The position numbers and the translations under genes are program-made. 64,000 nucleotides of DNA from Flavobacterium endophyticum (GTDB lineage Bacteria; Bacteroidota; Bacteroidia; Flavobacteriales; Flavobacteriaceae), in contig NZ_RBLC01000001.1 of assembly GCF_003634455.1 (NCBI RefSeq), positions 1,054,001-1,118,000 on the forward strand, in the 5' to 3' direction. The notes under the pieces are model-generated. The model did no database searches. It was not told the origin of the DNA and was given only the letters and a program-made list of their open reading frames with translations. This document shows positions 43,871 to 52,081 of this stretch, piece after piece. The stretch's first letter is position 1; each line of letters starts with the position of its first letter.

Positions 43871-44983
43871 CTATTTTTTACGAGATTTAAAAATATTGAT
43901 GTTATTTTCTTTTAACGGTATTGTCTTATCATCAGTTTTTAACGCTACAGTTACATACGTATTTGTCTTATTTACGGTAAGCACCAAGGTTGCTTTTGCA
44001 TTCGGGTCGCTTTCATAAATAGATGCAAATGCATTGAAAATTTCTTTTTCATTAAAATCGAGAGAACCGCCGTAAAGCTGTCCGGCTTGATCGTGCCAGC
44101 CAAGACTTAACTGTTTTGGAATGGCTCTTTTTGCAACTGATTTTTCAGGAAGGTTTTCAGGAAAAATTTCATCGCGTTCACCATTAAACAACATATAGCT
44201 AAAATCGGCTACCTTTCCTCCGTTATCGACAACAAAATCAATTTTCCAATCGTATGTTTTTCTGTAGGTGTCCCATAACCCAAAAGGGATCGGTTTATTT
44301 TGGTTTGCTTTTTGGACTTCCAATGGCACGAAGCTTTCTTTCGACATAATCCTTTTGACATTGGCTTCATCAAAAAGAAGCTTATCATGGTCGTCAAGCT
44401 TGCTTATTTCTTCTTGAGAAATTTTGATTTTAGACGCTTGATATCGGCCAATTTCTACTTGTTTTGCAGCGCCAGCCAGCCAAATGACAGCAACTCCGCC
44501 AGGAGCAAAACCTACGATTATGGTTCTATAATTTTCTTTTCTCCTGCCCCACTTTTTATTATTTTCTTCATAACCTTCTTTGAATAACTTCACCATTTTG
44601 TCATGGTCAATTTCAGTATCGATATCGTAAAAAACGTTTTCTGCGTAAGAAATCCAAGTCACATTAAGTCGATTAGGAACTGGTTTTTCTCCAGAGCTCA
44701 TACCGCTTCCGAGTTCGCCCCAATTGCCTGCGTCTGGACCAAGACTTAGGCTTACGTAGCTTCCGTCTTCTGCTTCGAGGCCGCCTTTGTAGACTTCAAT
44801 CGGATACCCTAATGGACTATTGATGTTTTCTTCCCAGTAAAATTTTTCTGTATCCATTATTTTTGTGCTATAATCTTTATTTGCGTTAGCTGTATTTGTG
44901 TTTTTTGCATTATTTTCTTTGCAGGAACTACTGCAGGCCAATAGCAGCAGTAAAACGAAAAAAGAGGGTCGTATTAGTTTCAT
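43871..44983 (-). CDS. DUF2931-like lipoprotein, candidate Tle1 immunity
   Basis: 370 residues with a lipoprotein signal (KLIRPSFFVLLLLLAC). The mature part resembles DUF2931, apparently in two related halves: NVTWISYAENVFYDIDTE in the first and QLSLGWHDQAGQLYGGSL in the second, each followed by a helix and a beta strand. It lies between vgrG1 (11 bases) and the Tle1-like gene (32 bases). Lipoproteins beside Tle1 genes commonly neutralise the phospholipase in the periplasm, and that role is proposed here by position and family. Confidence 0.7.
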   Translation of the reverse strand: MKLIRPSFFVLLLLLACSSSCKENNAKNTNTANANKDYSTKIMDTEKFYWEENINSPLGYPIEVYKGGLEAEDGSYVSLSLGPDAGNWGELGSGMSSGEKPVPNRLNVTWISYAENVFYDIDTEIDHDKMVKLFKEGYEENNKKWGRRKENYRTIIVGFAPGGVAVIWLAGAAKQVEIGRYQASKIKISQEEISKLDDHDKLLFDEANVKRIMSKESFVPLEVQKANQNKPIPFGLWDTYRKTYDWKIDFVVDNGGKVADFSYMLFNGERDEIFPENLPEKSVAKRAIPKQLSLGWHDQAGQLYGGSLDFNEKEIFNAFASIYESDPNAKATLVLTVNKTNTYVTVALKTDDKTIPLKENNINIFKSRKK

Positions 44984-44994
44984 TTTTTGCTGAA

Positions 44995-46803
44995 TTAGCC
45001 TTTGTTTACTTTGGCATCTATAGCTCCGAGCACTTTAGCAACACCCGCGCTTTGGAAAAATATATCTCCTTGTTCTGCCTTGTGTGTTGTCGTTCCGGTA
45101 TTTTCTTTCAGATCGCCGTTTACTTTGACCGTCTTGTTTTCGTTGATTGTCTCGAAAGCTTCTTGGGCTTGCAGTCGGTCTTTCATCGTAACGTTGGTCG
45201 TCCTGTTTTCGCCAATATTCGTAATCATATCTTTTCCTACGGAAATATTAAAGTTCTCTCCGATGGTAAATGTCATATTTTTGGGAGCATTCACATTGAT
45301 GTTGCCTTTGCCATCCATCAGCCACGTATTGCCACTCGGATCTTCAATAAAAATACTTCCTTCGGCATCGTTCATGATTACTTTTGTGCCCGATCGGGTC
45401 TGAATTACTTTTTTATCATTTCCAGAGGTATGGTATTCGCTCAAAGCGGCTCCATTATACATTGCTCCTAATACAAAAGGCTTTTCAGCATTGCCGCTTT
45501 CAAAAGCCACGAGTACTTCTTCTCCGACTTCAGGGATAAAATAAAATCCCTTTCCTCCGCCAGAATGCGGATTTGTCATTCGAATCCAAGGCGTATTTGT
45601 ACCTGAAATTTTCTGCCATGCAAAAGCGACTTGTACTCGTCCAAGACCAGCAGGATCATCGTTTGAAATTACCGTTGCAGGTTGTGATTCGGCGACCGGA
45701 AAACTGTGTACGTTCCCATAAGGCGGCGAAGCAACAGAATCTGGAACGGCATCAAAGCTATTATGGTAATTGCCCGATTCATCGCAAATGTGCATGATAT
45801 CGGTAATAATATAGCTTCCGAAATTTTGCTCCTGCAATCCGTCAGACAGGTTACCCGTCAATGAAAAAGCAGGTTCTTTGATATTAATGACATCGCCTAT
45901 TCGAAGTCCAGTTTCATCAGAATCTCCTTTAGCAGTCACTAAGTCTGCAGAGCGAGATTGCAATTGGGTTGTGACACGGTCGGTCAGATGTGTTTTAGAA
46001 TTTCCTTCTTCCAGCGAATGCGAATACAGCATCGTTGAAGTATTTGGGAATAGTTTTTTTGAGGATTCAAATACAGATTTCGAGTAGCCGTTTGGCTCAT
46101 AGTTGACTTCGGACGAGCTTGCGGTTTGGACTTCCCCATTTGAAGGATCATAACCCAAATATTCGAATCCAAGCGACTTTGCCCGCATTTCGATATTGAA
46201 CGAATGCAAAGTCCTTCCGTATTCTAAAGTAAAATCTTTGGATTTCGGCTTGCCAAAAACCAGTTCTTCGCCATTGAAATAGAACCATTGTCCTTTTTTC
46301 TGTGCAATCCTGCATAAAAACGAAAAGTCACTTTCAGAATATTGGACAGTGTACGGCAAAGTAGCGTCTTTTTGAACAGAAACAGCAGGTTTCAAGCTAT
46401 CTGCAGAATAACCGCTCAATACCTCTTGAACGATATCAGAAAGTGATTTATCTGTATACGATTTGATATTTGGTGTTCCTTCTAATAAAATAGTCGGGCT
46501 GTATCCGTTGATAATTATGCCTCCCGAAGCTCCAGCTGTTCTGACCATCTGTGCTTCTGTGATAATACCGTTGAAGGTCAATGGCGAAGCTGTCATCATA
46601 TTTGACGGACTAATCATGATCTTTATAGATTGCCCAATATAGTTTTGGGCTTTGTCGATGGCTTCGCCTACAAATTCCTTAGGCAACGGTTGCAATAGCG
46701 AAAACCTGTGGTGCGTATGTACTTTTTGGTCAATCACTAATTTTGAAAAACGGGTAAGAGTTTCTCCTGCAATTTCTATTTTTATCTGGGTACTGATTGG
46801 CAT
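44995..46803 (-). CDS. vgrG: VgrG spike protein (first copy)
   Basis: 602 residues, TssI. The gp27-like base (LTRFSKLVIDQKVHTHHRFS, DFSFLCRIAQKKGQWFYFNG), OB fold (GLGRVQVAFAWQ, GKGFYFIPEVGEEVLVAFES) and beta-needle (GTKVIMNDAEGSIFIEDPSG) are all present. It is closely related to the VgrG at 36793 up to about residue 500. The tail then diverges (FTIGENFNISVGKDMITNIG, later KVNGDLKENTGTTTHKAEQG). Heads the cargo island containing the Tle1-like protein and the PAAR-like/GH19 protein. Starts 23 bases after the TPR gene. Confidence 0.95.
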   Translation of the reverse strand: MPISTQIKIEIAGETLTRFSKLVIDQKVHTHHRFSLLQPLPKEFVGEAIDKAQNYIGQSIKIMISPSNMMTASPLTFNGIITEAQMVRTAGASGGIIINGYSPTILLEGTPNIKSYTDKSLSDIVQEVLSGYSADSLKPAVSVQKDATLPYTVQYSESDFSFLCRIAQKKGQWFYFNGEELVFGKPKSKDFTLEYGRTLHSFNIEMRAKSLGFEYLGYDPSNGEVQTASSSEVNYEPNGYSKSVFESSKKLFPNTSTMLYSHSLEEGNSKTHLTDRVTTQLQSRSADLVTAKGDSDETGLRIGDVINIKEPAFSLTGNLSDGLQEQNFGSYIITDIMHICDESGNYHNSFDAVPDSVASPPYGNVHSFPVAESQPATVISNDDPAGLGRVQVAFAWQKISGTNTPWIRMTNPHSGGGKGFYFIPEVGEEVLVAFESGNAEKPFVLGAMYNGAALSEYHTSGNDKKVIQTRSGTKVIMNDAEGSIFIEDPSGNTWLMDGKGNINVNAPKNMTFTIGENFNISVGKDMITNIGENRTTNVTMKDRLQAQEAFETINENKTVKVNGDLKENTGTTTHKAEQGDIFFQSAGVAKVLGAIDAKVNKG

Positions 46804-46826
46804 GATGCTACTTTTTTAAACTTGTG

Positions 46827-47558
46827 TTATTTCTTTTCAGAAACTGTCTTTGAAATCGATTTCAGCTTCTCTTGGGCTCTGGCATAATCGGGCTGGATTT
46901 CTAATGCTTTTTTATAATCGGCAATTGCTTGTTCTTCTTTGCTTAGTTCTAACAAAAAGTCACCTCTATTTGTAAATATCTGGGCGCTTTTGGGTTCTGA
47001 AATTATGGCAAGATCGTATGCTTTTAAGGCTTCATTTTGCTGATTCATATCGCGAAATAGAGAGGCTTTGAAATTATAGCCAATGCTCCAGTTCGGGAAT
47101 TTAGAATTCAACTTTTCGATGGTTTTCATGGCTTCTTGGCTTTTATTATTTTCTGCCAAGGCTGTGGCTTTGTTTATATAAAACCATTTATTGTCTGGAT
47201 TTATCAGTAAAGCTTCGTCAAAAAAGACTAAGGCTTCATCATATTTCAGTGCTTTGGCTTGCAGCTTGCCAATGAAATTTTTTATATCGGCATTTTTTGG
47301 AAATTTTTTATCCATCTCGATTGCGAGCTCTAAGGCTTTGGCGTCATCATTATTTCGGATGGCCTGCGCTACTTTTTTATTTAGGTCTTGAATTTCTTGG
47401 GGAAAGGTTTTGATTCTCGCAGAGAGTTCTGAATTTTCCGCTTTTATTTCTTGAAGATAAGCATTATCAAAATCAGAAACGACATATTTTTTTTCTTGAC
47501 CATACGATTGCATAATCAACAAAAAAAATAGGAGTGCATATATTTTTCTAATCTTCAT
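46827..47558 (-). CDS. exported TPR protein in the T6SS operon
   Basis: 243 residues with a Sec signal (KIRKIYALLFFLLIMQSYG). From about 60 on it is a run of TPR-like repeats (AKALKYDEALVFFDEALLIN, NEALKAYDLAIISEPKSAQI, EEQAIADYKKALEIQPDYAR), so a periplasmic scaffold. It lies between the toxin-lipoprotein pair and vgrG1 with short gaps. It may help assemble the apparatus or protect the producer; no specific role is recognised. Confidence 0.8.
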   Translation of the reverse strand: MKIRKIYALLFFLLIMQSYGQEKKYVVSDFDNAYLQEIKAENSELSARIKTFPQEIQDLNKKVAQAIRNNDDAKALELAIEMDKKFPKNADIKNFIGKLQAKALKYDEALVFFDEALLINPDNKWFYINKATALAENNKSQEAMKTIEKLNSKFPNWSIGYNFKASLFRDMNQQNEALKAYDLAIISEPKSAQIFTNRGDFLLELSKEEQAIADYKKALEIQPDYARAQEKLKSISKTVSEKK

Positions 47559-47571
47559 AATTTATAATTTT

Positions 47572-48147
47572 TTACCAGCCTGGCTTCAAATTTTCAAGCT
47601 CTGATTTTTCCAATGGAAGAAATACATACGTTGCCTTATAAAAATCTGTAAAATATTTATCATTCAGCTTTCCTTTACCTTCGATGGTTTCGGTAACAAT
47701 TACCAGCTTTCCATTTTCTACATAACCGTAACTATAAACAGCCACATCTCTAGGAACTGTGATGCGTTCGATTACAATTTTATTTCCTTCTAAATGATAA
47801 TATCCTTCCAAATGTGTCTTGAATCCACCTTTATTTGTAGAAGCAATATGCTTCTTAATGCTTTCAAGATATTCTTGACTTGTATTTATCGACTTATCCA
47901 AGTCAACCGTAAGATTTGCTTGTCCTGTATTATAAAATTTATAGAAAATATGTTCGTCAGCTTTTCGCTCTCCTGTGTCTTTATTCCAAACAGATTCTAA
48001 AACGTAAACCCCATCAGTCCGTAGGGGCGTATTTGGGGAAAGAAGAAAATTTTCTTCAAACAAACGGTAGTCTTGTTTGGTATACATGCTTTTTGAACAA
48101 GAGAAAAATGCGACTGCCAGTAACATGATTCCTATTTTTTTTTTCAT
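47572..48147 (-). CDS. lipoprotein, candidate immunity for the Hcp2-linked toxin
   Basis: 191 residues from ATG 48147, chosen because it starts a lipoprotein signal (KKKIGIMLLAVAFFSC, Cys 17) and overlaps the upstream stop codon by one base (TGATG). No recognised domain; the mature part is beta-rich (YVLESVWNKDTGE, GYYHLEGNKIVIERITV). The one-base coupling to the candidate toxin and the periplasmic lipoprotein signal support an immunity role by inference. Confidence 0.6.
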   Translation of the reverse strand: MKKKIGIMLLAVAFFSCSKSMYTKQDYRLFEENFLLSPNTPLRTDGVYVLESVWNKDTGERKADEHIFYKFYNTGQANLTVDLDKSINTSQEYLESIKKHIASTNKGGFKTHLEGYYHLEGNKIVIERITVPRDVAVYSYGYVENGKLVIVTETIEGKGKLNDKYFTDFYKATYVFLPLEKSELENLKPGW

Positions 48148-49088
48148 CAAAATCCTGTGTTTATATTTGGTCCGGTCTGTACTTCCCAATAATTTGGCCT
48201 TTCGGATGGAATCAGATGAAAGTTAATAAATCGGTGGATCAAGTCTTGCGAATACATATGGCTTTGTCCAAGACCATTGATTCCAAAACTACCTTGCGGC
48301 GTTCTGGCATGAAAAGAAGTCCTTCCTTGGTTTAAATCAAAAGAATGGGCATTCGGATTCCAAGCGACCCCGCCTCTTTTTGCATTTAAAAATTCCTGAC
48401 CCACTTCTGAAGCCGAGGTCGGAGTATAATTGAATGCTTTATCAGAGAATTTTTCAAATCCGCTGCTTCCGATATGTCTTTGCTCAAATTCTTTAAGGCT
48501 ACGATCTGCAGCTTCAGAATCCAGAACATTTTCAGAATCGGTATCAGCCGTAAAAACGTCGCTAGCTACTATCATTTGGTAGCTGCTTCTGTTGTTTCCG
48601 ACAATGACTTTTCCGCCTCCTGTCCACCAACGATCATGTCCGTCTGCAATGCCTATTTTTTTGAAGCCTCCAAAATCATTATAAAATTGGAATCCAAAAT
48701 CACTGGCTCTTAATTGCAAAAAACCGACCTGCTGGTTTCTGTTATTATTGTTTAGTATCAAGCTGGTTCCGAGTGTCGCCGAATATCTATAGGTATCTTC
48801 CATTCCGGTTCCGCTCTCCATATGCAAAGGATACACAGACATTGGGTTTGCATGTCCTCCACCAGCCGTAATCTTGCCTGTCAAGACAGTGTCAAAATTC
48901 ATGGCATTGCTGTCGGAGCGCGTACCAATACCTCCATTATAGGCATTGATAGCAATATTGATACCTGGTTCAACCGGGCCAAATCTTCGACTAACGCCAA
49001 CGCCGGCCGTACCGCTGAAATAAGATTTTGGACCTCCGCCGAAATGCCAACTCAACCCTATAAAAAATTTAGTATTAAGTTCGTCCAT
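48147..49088 (-). CDS. candidate toxin/effector linked to Hcp2
   Basis: 313 residues, no signal peptide. The N-terminal part is Gly- and Asn-rich and beta-like (GLSWHFGGGPKSYFSGT, VSRRFGPVEPGINIAI). A GIADGHDRWWTGGGKVIVG segment recalls the polymorphic toxin type 23 family, though I cannot confirm this. The C-terminal quarter has conserved-looking polar motifs (SFHARTPQGSFGINGLGQSH, DLIHRFINFHLIP). It starts 11 bases after hcp2 and is followed by a one-base-coupled lipoprotein. An Hcp-carried effector with its immunity partner is the best reading; the target is unknown. Confidence 0.55.
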   Translation of the reverse strand: MDELNTKFFIGLSWHFGGGPKSYFSGTAGVGVSRRFGPVEPGINIAINAYNGGIGTRSDSNAMNFDTVLTGKITAGGGHANPMSVYPLHMESGTGMEDTYRYSATLGTSLILNNNNRNQQVGFLQLRASDFGFQFYNDFGGFKKIGIADGHDRWWTGGGKVIVGNNRSSYQMIVASDVFTADTDSENVLDSEAADRSLKEFEQRHIGSSGFEKFSDKAFNYTPTSASEVGQEFLNAKRGGVAWNPNAHSFDLNQGRTSFHARTPQGSFGINGLGQSHMYSQDLIHRFINFHLIPSERPNYWEVQTGPNINTGF

Positions 49089-49099
49089 AAAACTTTATT

Positions 49100-49495
49100 T
49101 TAGAATTTCAATGGCCAGTTTCTGGCAAATTGTGAACCGTTCATGTTTATTTCTTTAGCCGAAATTACGATCTCGATTTTCATAGACATCGTATTATAGG
49201 CAATGAAAAGTTCATCATATCGGATGCAATAGGCTTCTTTGAATTGGAGCTCGCGCATTTTTGAAATAGCATCTCGCCTGTAAAAGGTCAATTTTCCATT
49301 TTTGGTCTGCGAATTACTAACCATCCAATCAAACAGCATTGTGCTTTTTGTAGATTCTACAACAATTCGGATCTTTCCACCGGCCGGATCGGCAGATGGC
49401 TTACCGCTTTTATCAGTATCTTGACCAAGAGTGCATTGAAATTCTAAGACATTCAACACCTCTCCGTCAATTTCAAGCTTTGCTAAAAATGACAT
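49100..49495 (-). CDS. tssD: Hcp tube protein TssD, second copy
   Basis: 131 residues. Hcp family of T6SSiii: MSFLAKLEIDGEVLNVLEF, IRIVVESTKSTMLFDWMV, ISAKEINMNGSQFARNWPLK. It is clearly divergent from the neighbouring Hcp (49610) but keeps the same pattern. It lies 11 bases before the candidate toxin gene, which suggests a tube subunit or carrier dedicated to that cargo. Confidence 0.9.
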   Translation of the reverse strand: MSFLAKLEIDGEVLNVLEFQCTLGQDTDKSGKPSADPAGGKIRIVVESTKSTMLFDWMVSNSQTKNGKLTFYRRDAISKMRELQFKEAYCIRYDELFIAYNTMSMKIEIVISAKEINMNGSQFARNWPLKF

Positions 49496-49609
49496 AAGTA
49501 GATAGATTTAAATAATTAAAAAAACTGCAAATAGTAAGATATAATGATAAAGGGAATGCAGTATTACAAACCCTTCATCATTAAAAACTTTAAAGTAATT
49601 CTAATTGAA

Positions 49610-49996
49610 TTAAACCCATTCATTAATGTGCTCACCGCCGCCCATTGAAATTTCTTTTGCAGAAATTGTGAAAGTCTCGGTCAATGGATTACCATCTTGA
49701 GCATCGAAAGATTCTCTGTATTTTACCAGATATCCTTCCTTGAAGTTCATTTCTTTAAGTTTAGCGTCTGTATCACGCTTCACATACTGGATTGATCCGT
49801 CTTTTCTTTCGAAGTTGTTGGTCATCCATTCAAAAAAGAATGAATCTCCAGTTGATTCGACAGTTAAATTGATTGTTCCCCCTCTGGTAACAGATGATGG
49901 GCGACCACTAGCATCTACTTCTTGATGCAAATCATACGAAGCGTTCAAAATGTTTAATTCCTTTCCGCCAACTTTTAGTTTTGATTTGAATGACAT
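49610..49996 (-). CDS. tssD: Hcp tube protein TssD, first copy
   Basis: 128 residues. T6SSiii Hcp pattern: MSFKSKLKVGGKELNILNAS, INLTVESTGDSFFFEWMTNN, KEGYLVKYRESF, FTISAKEISMGGGEHINEWV. Its hexameric rings form the inner tube expelled by sheath contraction. It has its own 200-base upstream spacer with a promoter-like pair and a C-run leader, which fits separate, high expression. Probably the main structural Hcp. Confidence 0.93.
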   Translation of the reverse strand: MSFKSKLKVGGKELNILNASYDLHQEVDASGRPSSVTRGGTINLTVESTGDSFFFEWMTNNFERKDGSIQYVKRDTDAKLKEMNFKEGYLVKYRESFDAQDGNPLTETFTISAKEISMGGGEHINEWV

Positions 49997-50084
49997 AATA
50001 AAAAAATTTAAAGATTAAAATTTATTAATTGTGATAGAAGTTGGGGGGATTTTCTATTCTATTTTACTTTTATATTTTGGTATT

Positions 50085-50115
50085 CTAAGATAGCATTTTT
50101 TTGATACAAATACAA
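50085..50115 (-). promoter_or_regulatory. putative promoter of hcp1
   Basis: On the minus strand TTG (50115-50113), 20-base spacer, TATCTTAG (50092-50085): one mismatch to TAnnTTTG. It lies in the tssC-hcp1 spacer about 90 bases before the hcp1 ATG. A CCCCCC run (50043-50048) sits between promoter and gene. Confidence 0.4.
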
Positions 50116-50198
50116 TTAATTCGACGTTAAATTATCAAAAATTAATCTGCAATACCCTGTATATTAATATTATAAAATTGTTATTTGAAATTTGCTAT

Positions 50199-51566
50199 TT
50201 ATTTTGATTCTGCATATTCAGTATCCCAATCGTTTCCGTCATCGCCTTTTTGGCCGTCCATTTTAATAAGGAAATTTTTAGCTGGGAAATACGGTTTCAA
50301 TCGGATATCCAAAAAGATTCTGTCTTTTTGATTTGGGTCTTGCTCAAACCTTTTGATTTCAAAATCTTCAATCAGCTTATCTGGTCCTGCAACGTTGTCT
50401 AAGAATTTTACGATCTGATTTAAGATTTCTTTTCTGGTTTTTGCATTGAAGTTTTCAAAAGCTCTACGGTTTAAGAAATCCATCAAAACTTTCGTCACAT
50501 AGTCAAAAACACGCACTACAGAATACGTCTGAAGTCCAAGGTTGTCTCCGTTAAAAAGCGTCTTTCCAGAAAAAGCCATTACTTTTCCGTATTCGTTTAC
50601 CATCGGAATCAATCCCAAGTTTTCAAGATTGGCAATTTCGCTTTTCTTCAAGTCAAACTTAACACCGTCAACTTCGTTGATTCCTCCGTATTTTTTACCG
50701 GCCGTTACTTGCGACATCAAAGTATTATAAACTTTTCCTGCCAAAGCCGTGGAAGGTGGAATGTATAAGTGATCGGCTTCTTCAATCTCATCATGTTTGC
50801 CACGACCCACAAGCCAGTTGCACGCCATCATAACATTGGAACGGTAGGTATCACCTCCTGTTAGGTTTGCCGATTCGAACATTTCCATTACATCATCCGG
50901 TTCGTCTAAATGTTGGAAATCTGTAATCAACATTACTTTATTGTCATAGGCAATTTTGGCCCATTTTTCAATCACTTTGTTGGATCCCAAATAACCTGGA
51001 ATAACCAAAAGCGAGTAATTCTGACGCAAATCTAAACGGTCAAAGCCATTTACCAATTCTTCTTGGATGTTATCGATGAAACGCGAATTGTCAAGATCTT
51101 TTAACTGATCCAGCTCAGCGTTCATGATGGAAATATTTTTGACTTTGCTTTCTTCTGTATTTTTATAGAAAAGAGAGATTGTTCTGTAGTTTTCTTCTAA
51201 TTCTTTGGATTCAGCAACAGCGATAGAAAGATTTTTCTTTAAGGCTTGTTCTGCAAGTTCTGATTTTTTAGTGCTTTCAGAAACCAAGTCTAATAAATTG
51301 TCTGTCGTTTTTAAAGAATCAGCCCAAAGTTTCAAGACTGTTTTCAACGCTTGGCGCTCGGCTTTTTTGCTGCTTTCGCTTAAGAAAATATTTTTACGTG
51401 CCTTTCTTTCTGGATTTAAGTTTTGTACGCCTTCGATGGCGCCCTCCAGAAGGTCAAAGCCTCCGTACTGTATAAAAGATTCAACATTTTGCTCCAGAGT
51501 TCTCGTTGAACGTTCCTGACTCGCCAATGTATTATTCGTTGCTTTAGTGTTTTCTTGATTTGCCAT
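50199..51566 (-). CDS. tssC: T6SS contractile sheath large subunit TssC
   Basis: 455 residues, the usual length for the family. Typical regions: VESFIQYGGFDLLEGAIEGV at the N-terminus, YSLLVIPGYLGSNKVIEKWA in the middle and VVRVFDYVTKVLMDFLNRRA late, ending with the sheath-handshake beta strands (IFLDIRLKPYFPAKNFLIKM). With TssB it forms the contractile sheath around the Hcp tube. It starts 7 bases after tssB. Confidence 0.95.
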   Translation of the reverse strand: MANQENTKATNNTLASQERSTRTLEQNVESFIQYGGFDLLEGAIEGVQNLNPERKARKNIFLSESSKKAERQALKTVLKLWADSLKTTDNLLDLVSESTKKSELAEQALKKNLSIAVAESKELEENYRTISLFYKNTEESKVKNISIMNAELDQLKDLDNSRFIDNIQEELVNGFDRLDLRQNYSLLVIPGYLGSNKVIEKWAKIAYDNKVMLITDFQHLDEPDDVMEMFESANLTGGDTYRSNVMMACNWLVGRGKHDEIEEADHLYIPPSTALAGKVYNTLMSQVTAGKKYGGINEVDGVKFDLKKSEIANLENLGLIPMVNEYGKVMAFSGKTLFNGDNLGLQTYSVVRVFDYVTKVLMDFLNRRAFENFNAKTRKEILNQIVKFLDNVAGPDKLIEDFEIKRFEQDPNQKDRIFLDIRLKPYFPAKNFLIKMDGQKGDDGNDWDTEYAESK

Positions 51567-51573
51567 GGCTTAC

Positions 51574-52038
51574 TTATTTATCAGTTTGTTCGATTTCTTT
51601 TATTAATGCTTCGATTGTTTCGATGATTGATTGTCTAGCTTCAGGATCTTGAAGCGCCAGCTTTAGAACTTTGTTGGTCTTAAGCTGTTTGATCATTTTT
51701 TGATATTGCTCATTTTTAGTTTTTAAGTCTGCCAAAAACGGACTTTGTGCAATGAGCCCATTGATCGAAAAATCGCCAATATTTTTAAATCCTAATTCTT
51801 CGCGGGTAATTCTTCCCTCGTCATCTTCAAAAGCCACATTGATTTTTGGGTCAAAGTGTTCGAAAACTTCGTCCATATTTTTTAATCCTGTAACAATTTC
51901 TGGCCGTACAGGCGTATTAGGTGTTAATTTCTGAGCGATTAAAGTTTTATTTTGAGGGATTTCAAGGATACTTTCCTGACCTTCTTGTCTGACTTCGTTA
52001 CCCCCAATTCCATAACTGTTTGAAAATGAATTCGCCAT
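51574..52038 (-). CDS. tssB: T6SS contractile sheath small subunit TssB
   Basis: 154 residues. Motifs PQNKTLIAQKLTPNTPVRPE, FEHFDPKINVAFEDDEG and LGFKNIGDFSINGLIAQSPF correspond to the TssB/VipA core, ending in a helical, charged tail (IIETIEALIKEIEQ). Pairs with TssC to build the sheath. Follows the PKD membrane protein gene by 43 bases and precedes tssC by 7. Confidence 0.93.
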   Translation of the reverse strand: MANSFSNSYGIGGNEVRQEGQESILEIPQNKTLIAQKLTPNTPVRPEIVTGLKNMDEVFEHFDPKINVAFEDDEGRITREELGFKNIGDFSINGLIAQSPFLADLKTKNEQYQKMIKQLKTNKVLKLALQDPEARQSIIETIEALIKEIEQTDK

Positions 52039-52081
52039 GCTGTCTAGTATTAAATGTTAATGTTAGTATAGAAAAAGAGCT

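Noticed and set aside
44896-45471. 191-residue plus-strand open frame opposite vgrG1
   Set aside because: Shadow of the VgrG reading frame; a similar antisense frame appears opposite vgrG2 because the two genes are homologous.
46827-47558. TPR protein as a TssA or TssQ homolog
   Set aside because: It has only generic TPR repeats and a cleavable signal without a lipobox, so neither assignment is supported.
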